Below, one piece after another: positions 53,630 to 60,583 of a stretch of 64,000 nucleotides of DNA. A program made the position numbers and the translations under genes. Position 1 is the stretch's first letter, and each line of letters starts with the position of its first letter. The stretch covers positions 1 through 64,000 of the forward strand of contig NZ_BMQC01000009.1 of assembly GCF_014647915.1 (NCBI RefSeq), in the 5' to 3' direction. A model generated the notes under the pieces. The model was not told the DNA's origin and ran no database searches. It saw nothing but the letters and a program-made list of their open reading frames with translations. This DNA comes from Pilimelia terevasa (GTDB lineage: Bacteria; Actinomycetota; Actinomycetes; Mycobacteriales; Micromonosporaceae).

Positions 53630-54747
53630 GCGCCCACGGCACCCGGCGCGCGCTGCCCAACGGCGCCCGCCTGGTGGTCGTCCCCCCGCGCCCCGGCGTG
53701 GTGGCGGCGACGGTCGCCGTCCCGCTGGCGGGCGTCACGCTGGAGACGGCCGCCTGCGCGCCCGCGGTCGCCGCGCGGTGGGCGGCGGAGCTCCGCGCGG
53801 CCGCGCGGGCCGAGGACGCGGTCGTCCGGGTCGACCCGGTGAGTACGCCGGACGCGGCCGGGTTCACCGTCGAGGCGCTGGACCCGGCGCTGCTCGCCGC
53901 GGTGCCCCGGTGGTTCCGGGACGCCGCGGCGGCGCTGCCTGACCCGCTGGCACCGCCGGCCGACCCGCGGGCGCCGGCCGACGACCGCTGGTCGCACCCG
54001 GTGCGGCGGGCGCTGTTCGGGTCCGGCCACCGGTACGGCCTCACGCCCGCCGACCGGGCGCGGGCCGCCCAGCGGCCCGGCGGCCTGCGCCGGGCCGCCC
54101 GGGCACTGGCGGCGGTCCCGCCGGTGCTGGCCGCGCAGGCCGAGGGGACGCACGTCGACGTGCTCGCGGCGGGCCTGGCCGCCCTGGACCACCGCGGGCC
54201 GGATGCCGGGGCCGGCCCGCCGGCGCCGCGGCCGGCCGCCACCGAGCAGCGCGCCGCGGCGTACTACGTCCTGGGCCTGCCCGGCGTGGCCCTGGGCGCG
54301 CCGACGAAGTGCGCGCACCACGTCGCGTGGTCCCTGCTCGGCGGCCGGGAGGGAATGCTGGACCGCAGCCTGCGGCTGGACGGCGGCCTGACCTACTCCC
54401 TGGCGGCGTTCAGCCGGGAGCTGGCCGAGGGCGGGTACGCCGTCGTCTACGCCGCCTGCGCGCCGGGAACCGCCGGGGAGGTCGCCGACCGGGTCCAGGC
54501 GGTCCTCGACGCCGCGCGCGGGGGTGTACCGGCGCACCTAGTGCGGGGGGCCGCCGAGCGCCTGGTCGTCGCGCACCACGCGGCGCTGGAGACGGGCCGC
54601 GGGGTGACCGAGCGGGCGGCCCGGTACGAGGCGGCGGGCCTGTCCCCGGCCGATCTGGTGGCATATCCGTCTACAGTGGATCAGGTTACCGCCGAGGAGG
54701 TTGCCGCCGCACTGACCACGGCAACAGTTCTGTCGGGTATCCGATAG
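53626..54747 (+). CDS. M16 peptidase-like non-catalytic partner
   Basis: A 373-residue protein whose GTG overlaps the previous stop. It has the M16 fold order but no HxxEH. It retains the substrate-binding Arg/Tyr signature of inactive partners (RSLRLDGGLTYSLAAFSRELAEGGYAVVYAAC). The N-terminus (VSAHGTRRALPNGARLVVV) matches the family opening. It should heterodimerise with the preceding protein to form the closed proteolytic chamber. It is the last biosynthetic gene of the operon. Confidence 0.85.
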   Translation: MSAHGTRRALPNGARLVVVPPRPGVVAATVAVPLAGVTLETAACAPAVAARWAAELRAAARAEDAVVRVDPVSTPDAAGFTVEALDPALLAAVPRWFRDAAAALPDPLAPPADPRAPADDRWSHPVRRALFGSGHRYGLTPADRARAAQRPGGLRRAARALAAVPPVLAAQAEGTHVDVLAAGLAALDHRGPDAGAGPPAPRPAATEQRAAAYYVLGLPGVALGAPTKCAHHVAWSLLGGREGMLDRSLRLDGGLTYSLAAFSRELAEGGYAVVYAACAPGTAGEVADRVQAVLDAARGGVPAHLVRGAAERLVVAHHAALETGRGVTERAARYEAAGLSPADLVAYPSTVDQVTAEEVAAALTTATVLSGIR

Positions 54748-54768
54748 GGACTGAGATTGTCACAGATC

Positions 54769-54788
54769 GATACGTGTCCCCGTGTATC
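54769..54788 (+). promoter_or_regulatory. Candidate TetR operator
   Basis: GATAC (54769-54773) and GTATC (54784-54788) form an inverted repeat with a 10-base centre, ending 8 bases before the TetR ATG. It is a plausible autoregulatory site. Confidence 0.4.
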
Positions 54789-54796
54789 ATTAGATC

Positions 54797-55402
54797 ATGA
54801 AGCGGACGGCGGAGGAGGCGGCGCGCACCCGCGCCACCTTGTGCTCCGTCGCGCTTCGGGTTTTCGCTGCGAAAGGCTACGTCGCCACCACGATGGCGGA
54901 GGTCAGCGAAACGGCCGGCCTGACCCGCGGTGCCATCTATCACCATTTTCCGCGCAAGTCCGATCTCTATGTCGCGTGCGTGTCCGCACACTGGCAACGC
55001 ATCGCCGCCGACATGTGGGTGGCGCTGGACTCCCCCGCCCCGCCGGCCGCGCGGCTCCGCGAACTGGTCGGCGCCTTCTGCCGCTCGCTGAGGCAGGAGG
55101 AGACGCGACTGCTGCTGACGCTGACGATCGGTGCCCGCGACCTGCCCGCGGACGCCGGCCTGAGCCGCAAGCACGACGCACTGCACGGTCTCGCCACCCG
55201 CTTGGAGAAGCTGTGTGACGAGGCGGCGCGGACCGGAGACCTCCGGGACGGCCTGACTCCGCGGCTGGCGGCGGAGATCGCGGTCGTCTCGCTCACCGGA
55301 ATGGTGGGCATTCTGCCGTGGGAACCGTGGCCGCTGACCTTCCCCGAGAACGACGCGGAAGTCGGCGACGCGGTGGTTCGCGCGATCATGAAAGGTCCCT
55401 GA
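54797..55402 (+). CDS. TetR family transcriptional regulator of the TOMM cluster
   Basis: A 201-residue protein. The HTH at residues 8-55 reads ARTRATLCSVALRVFAAKGYVATTMAEVSETAGLTRGAIYHHFPRKSDLYVACV, a canonical TetR DNA-binding domain. The helical ligand domain (LRELVGAFCRSLRQEETRLLLTLTIGARD) follows. It is co-directional with and 49 bases after the M16 partner, so it is probably the cluster regulator or an export regulator. Base composition near its start is lower in GC than the flanks. Confidence 0.93.
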   Translation: MKRTAEEAARTRATLCSVALRVFAAKGYVATTMAEVSETAGLTRGAIYHHFPRKSDLYVACVSAHWQRIAADMWVALDSPAPPAARLRELVGAFCRSLRQEETRLLLTLTIGARDLPADAGLSRKHDALHGLATRLEKLCDEAARTGDLRDGLTPRLAAEIAVVSLTGMVGILPWEPWPLTFPENDAEVGDAVVRAIMKGP

Positions 55403-55469
55403 CCGTCGGCGCCGGGTGACGCCGGGCGCGCGAGTTCTCCTTTTCCACTAGCCCGTGACAGGGGACAAC

Positions 55470-56126
55470 GTGCTGGGTACACGATTGAACAGTCTGCCGG
55501 ATCCAGGCTCCACCAGGACCCACGCGCACGGCGTGGTTCTCCTGGGCTCGTGGCGCGCCACCCGCAACGCACCGGAGAGCCGGTGCCACGGCGTTCTCGT
55601 GCGGCAGGCCGACATCGACTCCGTGTCGCTGACGGTCATGATGATCGAGGCGGAGTGGCTGCTGGCGGCGCAGGACTTCGACGACGGGCAGATCCAGGGC
55701 GCGCTCGCGGCGGCGAAGGCGATCCGCGAGGACGTCCGGCTGGCGATCCTCGGCGAACGCCACGACTGGCGGCGCTGCGAACGCTGGATGCGCCGGGGCT
55801 GCCGGGCCTACCTGGAGGAGTCGATCAGCCTCCGCCGGGCCGCCCGCGCGATCCACACCGCACACACGCTGGAGGTGAACGTCGTGGACCGGGCGTTCCA
55901 CCAGACGCTCCAGGAGCGGGCGGCGGGCACCATGCCGCACCTCACCCGGCGCGAGCGCGAAGTCCTCGACCTGGTCCGGCGCGGGCTGCGCAACCGCGAC
56001 ATCGCCCGCACCCTGCACGTCACCGAGAACACCGTCGAGTACCACATGCGCCACCTGCTGGCCAAGTTCCGGGCCCGCAGCCGGATGGAGGTCATCGAGC
56101 GCGCCACGGCGCTCGGCCTCGCCTGA
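55470..56126 (+). CDS. LuxR-type transcriptional regulator
   Basis: A 218-residue protein if started at GTG 55470 (AGGGGA lies 4 bases upstream); GTG 55455 is the longer alternative. The C-terminal HTH_LuxR is clear: LTRREREVLDLVRRGLRNRDIARTLHVTENTVEYHMRHLLAKFRARSRMEVIERA. The N-terminal 150 residues have no receiver-domain aspartate or known sensor motif and include a Trp/Arg-rich stretch (HDWRRCERWMRRGCRAYLEE). It closes the TOMM region and may be the pathway activator. Confidence 0.88.
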   Translation: MLGTRLNSLPDPGSTRTHAHGVVLLGSWRATRNAPESRCHGVLVRQADIDSVSLTVMMIEAEWLLAAQDFDDGQIQGALAAAKAIREDVRLAILGERHDWRRCERWMRRGCRAYLEESISLRRAARAIHTAHTLEVNVVDRAFHQTLQERAAGTMPHLTRREREVLDLVRRGLRNRDIARTLHVTENTVEYHMRHLLAKFRARSRMEVIERATALGLA

Positions 56127-56132
56127 ACGGCC

Positions 56133-56172
56133 CCGACGCGCCGACCGGTTGTCCGCCCGGTCGGCGCGTCGG
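56133..56172. terminator. Bidirectional terminator between LuxR and MMPL genes
   Basis: A 15- to 16-bp perfect stem (CGACGCGCCGACCGG at 56134-56148 with its complement at 56157-56171) and an 8-base loop lie in the 64-base gap between convergent genes. It has the strongest stem of the window. Confidence 0.75.
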
Positions 56173-56190
56173 CGCGTCACCGGCCCGGCC

Positions 56191-58635
56191 TCACTCCACC
56201 CGCCACTTCGGCAGGAGGCGGCCGAGCCAGCCCGGCAGCCACCAGTTGGCCCCGCTGGCCAGCTTCATCGCCGCGGGGACCAGCAGCATCCGGACGACGG
56301 TGGCGTCGATCAGCACCGCGACCGCCAGGCCGAAGCCGAACTGCTTGAGTTCGAGCACGTCCGCCGCGATCAGCGCGCCGAACACCGCGATCATGATGGC
56401 CGCGCCCGCGGTGATCTGCCGGGCGGTGTGCTGGAGCGCGGTCGCCACGGCGGCGTCGTTGTCCCCCGACCGCAGCCACTCCTCCTGGATCCGGCTGACC
56501 ATGAACACCTCGTAGTCCATGGACAGCCCGAACAGCAGTGCGAACAGCGCGACCGGCAGGTACGCCTGGAGGTTGCCGACGCTGGTGAAGCCCAGCGCCC
56601 CCTCGCCGTACCCGTACTGGAAGACGATCACCGTCAGGCCGACCGCGGCGGTCGTGGCCAGCAGGTTCAGCACCACCGCCTTCGCCGGGACGAACAGGCT
56701 GCGGAAGACGACGAGCAGGTACCCGAAGGACAGCGCGAGGACGATCCCCACCACCCACGGCAGCTTGCGGGTCGTCTCCTTCGCCAGGTCGGCGTACTGC
56801 GCCGTCAGGCCGCCCACCTGCACGTCGACGTCGACGCCGCGGAAGGCGTCGGGCACCAGCCGCTCGCGCAGGTGCGTGACGAACTCGATGGCCGCCGGCG
56901 AGTCCACCGGCCGGTTCACCAGGGTCTGGAGGTAGGTGCAGCGCCCGCCGCGGTCGAGGTCCACCAGCGACGCCACCACCGGCCGGCCGGCCGGCGAGCC
57001 CGCCGCGGCCTGGAGCGTCGCCTGGTTGTGCGACCCGGCCGTCCGGTCGAGCACGCCGGTGATCGACGTGACCCGGTCCACCCGGCCGTCGGCCTCCGCG
57101 GCGGCCGTGAGCCGGGCCACGCCGTCCAGGTGCCGGTCGGTCAGCGCGCTGTCGGCGCAGACCACCGTCTGCACCGGGCCCACCGCGCCCGGGCTGAACG
57201 AGGTCGAGACGATCTGCTGGCCCTTGCCCGAGGGCGTCTCGCTGAGCGCGGCGAGCCCCCAGTCGATGCCGAGCTTGATCGAGGCGACCGGCCAGGCCAG
57301 GGCGATCAGCAGGATGAGCGCGGGCAGCCCGAACGCGACCGGCCGGCGCAGGACGGTCCGCGCCCACGCGCTCCACCGGCCCTGGCGCTCGCCGCCGTCG
57401 ACGTCGGTGGGCCGCAGCCGGCGCGGCAGCGCGCCGGAGTTGATCCGGTGGCCGAGCACGCTCAGCAGGGCCGGCAGCAGCGTGAGGCTGGTGACCAGGC
57501 AGGTGGCGACGACGAGCGCCGACGCCACCGCGATCTCCATGAAGATGTGCCCGTCGATGATGACCAGCGAGCTGAGCGCGACGATGACGATGGCGCCGGA
57601 GATCACGATGGTCCGGCCGGAGGTGTGCAGGGCGCGGCCCAGGGCCACCCGCACGTCGTCGCGGGTGGGCCGGCGGCCGGCGGCCGCGCGCGCCAACTCC
57701 TCGCGGTACCGGCTCACGATGAACAGGGCGTAGTCGATGCCGATGCCGATGCCGATCACGGTGGTGATGACCGTGGCGAACCGGTCCAGGTGCAGCGGGC
57801 CGGCGAGGGCCACCAGCAGGCCGGTGCAGCCCAGTACCGAGGCGAGCGCGACCAGCAGCGGCAGGCCGGCGGCGACCACGCCGCCGAGGCACAGCAGCAG
57901 GACCCCGAGCGCGATCGGGATGCCGATCATCTCGGCGCGCTCCTGGTCGGCCAGCTCCACGTCGGACAGGTCGTTGGTCAGCGGGGACGGCCCGGTCAGG
58001 TACGTCTCCAGGGGGCTGCCGCGGGTGCTGTCGGCGACGATCCGCTGGAGGTCCTTGGCGGTCTCCGCGCGGACCGACTCGGAGCCGGCCAGCCCGACGA
58101 CCGCGACGGCCACCCGGCGGTCGGCGGCCACCTGCTCGTCGGCGGCCGGCTCGTAGGGGCTCACCACCCCGGTGACCCGCGGCTGCGCGCGGACGGCCGC
58201 CAGGACCCGGTCGACGGCGGCGCGGTACTCCGGCGCGTCGACCTGGTGCGCGGTCGACCGGAACACCACGACGTCCTGCTCGGCGCCGAGGACGGGGAAG
58301 TGCGCGGCCACAAGCTGCTGGGCGCGCGCCGACTCGGCGTGGCGCACCGTGTAGTCGGGTGCGCCGAGGCTCTTCTCCAGCGTGGGGTAGAGCAGCCCGG
58401 AGCCGACCAGGATCACCAGCCAGACGGCGAGCAGGCCGAGCGGCCGGCGGGCGCAGAGCTGGCCCCACGCCTGGAGCGAGAAGCGCCGGTGCGGCTGCCC
58501 GCCCGGTTGCGGGCCGCCCGGGGCCGGCTGTCCGCCTGAGGCGGGGCCGCCCTGGGGCGGCGGGCCGCTCCGGACGGGGGGGTTGCCCTGGTCGGGCGGG
58601 TCGCCCTGGGCGGGTGCGGCGGTCGGCTCGGGCAC
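56191..58635 (-). CDS. MMPL/RND family lipid transporter
   Basis: An 814-residue protein; GTG 58635 follows AAGGAGG by 6 bases. After a Pro/Gly/Gln-rich cytoplasmic start come twelve predicted membrane helices in two halves, with two large external loops at about 80-215 and 430-560. Helix 4 and helix 10 carry the RND proton-relay style motifs (TTVIGIGIGIDYALFIVSRYREEL; LFALLFGLSMDYEVFMVSRIQEEW). MMPL proteins export lipids or lipopeptides by proton-motive force. It is downstream of and co-directional with the fatty-acyl-AMP ligase, which suggests that its cargo is the product of that locus. Confidence 0.94.
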   Translation of the reverse strand: MPEPTAAPAQGDPPDQGNPPVRSGPPPQGGPASGGQPAPGGPQPGGQPHRRFSLQAWGQLCARRPLGLLAVWLVILVGSGLLYPTLEKSLGAPDYTVRHAESARAQQLVAAHFPVLGAEQDVVVFRSTAHQVDAPEYRAAVDRVLAAVRAQPRVTGVVSPYEPAADEQVAADRRVAVAVVGLAGSESVRAETAKDLQRIVADSTRGSPLETYLTGPSPLTNDLSDVELADQERAEMIGIPIALGVLLLCLGGVVAAGLPLLVALASVLGCTGLLVALAGPLHLDRFATVITTVIGIGIGIDYALFIVSRYREELARAAAGRRPTRDDVRVALGRALHTSGRTIVISGAIVIVALSSLVIIDGHIFMEIAVASALVVATCLVTSLTLLPALLSVLGHRINSGALPRRLRPTDVDGGERQGRWSAWARTVLRRPVAFGLPALILLIALAWPVASIKLGIDWGLAALSETPSGKGQQIVSTSFSPGAVGPVQTVVCADSALTDRHLDGVARLTAAAEADGRVDRVTSITGVLDRTAGSHNQATLQAAAGSPAGRPVVASLVDLDRGGRCTYLQTLVNRPVDSPAAIEFVTHLRERLVPDAFRGVDVDVQVGGLTAQYADLAKETTRKLPWVVGIVLALSFGYLLVVFRSLFVPAKAVVLNLLATTAAVGLTVIVFQYGYGEGALGFTSVGNLQAYLPVALFALLFGLSMDYEVFMVSRIQEEWLRSGDNDAAVATALQHTARQITAGAAIMIAVFGALIAADVLELKQFGFGLAVAVLIDATVVRMLLVPAAMKLASGANWWLPGWLGRLLPKWRVE

Positions 58636-58690
58636 CGTCCGCCTCCTTCCAGAAGAGGTGCCGGCCGGATGCCGGGACCGGAGATATGGC

Positions 58691-58716
58691 AATCATACGT
58701 GCGCGCACGTATGATT
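58691..58716. promoter_or_regulatory. 26-bp perfect palindrome upstream of the MMPL gene
   Basis: AATCATACGTGCG is followed directly by its exact complement. The palindrome contains TATGAT, a possible -10 element on either strand, and overlaps the TAA stop of the acyl-AMP ligase. It is 56 bases from the MMPL start. The size and symmetry suggest a TetR-type operator. No matching TetR gene is adjacent. Confidence 0.85.
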
Positions 58717-60553
58717 AGGGGGCAGGCACGTCGCCGCACAACCCACCCTGTGGGCCGTCGCCCTGCAGATCTACGCCCCGTAGATCGTCGCCTTGCAGTT
58801 CGTTGCCATGTAGGTCGTTGCTATGTAGGTCGTCGCCCAGAGGGATCACCGCGGCCACCGGCAGCGCCCGGATGGCCAGGAGCCGGCGGGCTTCGTGGTA
58901 CTTCTTCTTGCCGCTCGTGGTGCGGGGGAAGGCGCGTCGGCGGCAGACGACGACCTCGTCCAGCGCGACCTCCAACTCCCGCAGCGCCCGGCGCTGCGCG
59001 GCAGTGAGGCCGAACGCCGCCGGGGCGTTCTCCACGACTGCCACCACCTTGCTCGCCGGATCGTGGATGTCAGTGTCGCAGACGAGCACCTCGGCGGCAG
59101 GCCGGTCGAGCACGTCGGCGACCCGGGCCTCCAACAGGGACGCCAGGTAGTTGCGGCCGTTGCGGATGATGACGTGCTTGACCCGCTCCAGCACGAACAG
59201 CTCGCCGCGGTCGAGGAAGCCCAGGTCGCCGGTGACGTGGACGCCCCGCGCAAACGGCTCCGGGACGCCGCTGGCCGGGTCCATATAGCCCGGACAGACA
59301 CTGCCGCCGCGCACCGTGACCTCGCCGAGCGTGCGCTCCTCCTCCAGGACGCGGCCGTCCTCGTCCACCAGCTCGACCCGCAGGTCGCCGACCGGTACGC
59401 CCATCGAGAACGCGGCCACCCCCGCCGAGGGCGGCTCCCCCAGTACGCCCTCGCCCAGGGTCTGCACCGGCTTGCCCACGACCGCCTGTCCACTGTCCAC
59501 GCACACGTAGCGCGGCGTCCGCCCCGGCACCGCGACCGTCGTGGCCACGGTGGTCTCGGCCATCCCGTAGCTGGGCACCAGGTTCGCGGCCCGCATCCCG
59601 TACCGGGCGAACCGGTCCACGAACGCCGCGAGGCTCGCGTACCGGACCGGCTCGGCGCCGACGACCGCGTGGGCCAGCGCCGACAGGTCCGCGTCGGCGA
59701 CGTCCCGGTCCCGGACCATCCGGGCGGCGTAGTCGTAGCCGAAGTTCGGGCTGGCGGTGAAGGTGCAGCGGTACCGGCTCAGGGTGTCGATCCAGCGGGC
59801 CGGCCGCAGGATGAAGTCGGTCGGCCGCAGCAGGTACACCGGCCAGCCCCAGAAGGCGCTCAGCAGCGCCCCGCCGACCAGCCCCATGTCGTGGTAGAGC
59901 GGCAGCCAGGAGGCGACCCGCTCGCGCAGCCCGGTACCCAGCGCGCGCCGCAGGTCGCGCAGGTTGGCGCAGACGTTGGCGTGGGTCACCGGCACCAGCT
60001 TGCCGGCGCCGGTGGAGGCGCTGGTCAACTGGACGAAGGCGACGTCGCCGGGGGTGCGCGGCGGCGGGTCCGCGGTGCCGCAGTCCGCCGCCGTCGGCAG
60101 CCACAGGACCGGCAGCTCCGGGGCGGGCGCGGTACCGGCGAACAGCTCCGGCTCCAGCGCCAGCGCCACCGGCCCGGCGAACTGCCCGGCCACGGCCCGC
60201 GTCCGCGCGACGAAATCCGACAGGCCGCCGAGCGCCGAGGGCGGCGGCAGGATCACCGGTACGGCGCCGGCGTGCAGCGCGGCGAAGAACGCCAGCAGGG
60301 TCGTCTGCGGGTCCAGCCCGGCGATCAGGAGGGTGGTGCCGGCCGGACCCGGGCGGGCCGGCGCGGGCAGCCGGCCGGCCAGCCACGCGCCGCGCCGCAG
60401 CAGGTCGCGGTACGGCAGCCGGCGCAGCGATCCGTCGGACTCCACCAGGTGGTAGCCGGCCGCCGGGTCCGCGGTCGCCGCCCTGTCGTAGATCGCCCGC
60501 AGCAAGTCGGGCGGTTCCGGGAGCCCCCCGGCGGGACGCGCCTGCCCGTCCAT
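58715..60553 (-). CDS. Fatty-acyl-AMP ligase (FAAL-like adenylation enzyme) with pentapeptide-like tail
   Basis: A 612-residue protein; ATG 60553 has GGGGAG 8-9 bases upstream, and GTG 60562 is the alternative. Adenylation motifs are present: FVQLTSASTGAGKLVPVTHANV, WLPLYHDMGLVGG, DFILRPARWIDTLSRYRCTFTASPNFGYDYAAR, VPSYGMAETT, GDLGFLDRGELFVLERVKHVIIRNGRNYLA and the C-terminal TSGKKKYHEAR lysine. The SYGMAETT, HDMGLVG and DFILRP features are FAAL-type. Residues 573-606 form five-residue repeats (NDLHG, NELQG, DDLRG, VDLQG) with codons (CTA, CAT, GAT, CAA) rare elsewhere in the window. It should activate a fatty acid as acyl-adenylate. No carrier protein is encoded nearby. Confidence 0.88.
   Translation of the reverse strand: MDGQARPAGGLPEPPDLLRAIYDRAATADPAAGYHLVESDGSLRRLPYRDLLRRGAWLAGRLPAPARPGPAGTTLLIAGLDPQTTLLAFFAALHAGAVPVILPPPSALGGLSDFVARTRAVAGQFAGPVALALEPELFAGTAPAPELPVLWLPTAADCGTADPPPRTPGDVAFVQLTSASTGAGKLVPVTHANVCANLRDLRRALGTGLRERVASWLPLYHDMGLVGGALLSAFWGWPVYLLRPTDFILRPARWIDTLSRYRCTFTASPNFGYDYAARMVRDRDVADADLSALAHAVVGAEPVRYASLAAFVDRFARYGMRAANLVPSYGMAETTVATTVAVPGRTPRYVCVDSGQAVVGKPVQTLGEGVLGEPPSAGVAAFSMGVPVGDLRVELVDEDGRVLEEERTLGEVTVRGGSVCPGYMDPASGVPEPFARGVHVTGDLGFLDRGELFVLERVKHVIIRNGRNYLASLLEARVADVLDRPAAEVLVCDTDIHDPASKVVAVVENAPAAFGLTAAQRRALRELEVALDEVVVCRRRAFPRTTSGKKKYHEARRLLAIRALPVAAVIPLGDDLHSNDLHGNELQGDDLRGVDLQGDGPQGGLCGDVPAP
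58762..58835 (-). repeat. 15-bp coding repeats in the tail of the acyl-AMP ligase
   Basis: Units of the form (C/T)(T/A)G..GTCGTCGCC recur every 15 bases on the plus strand (for example ATGTAGGTCGTTGCT and ATGTAGGTCGTCGCC), encoding the pentapeptide-like residues. The tract is clearly less GC-rich than the rest of the gene. Confidence 0.75.
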
Positions 60554-60583
60554 CTCCGTCACTCCCCATGCTCGGCCTGGTCC

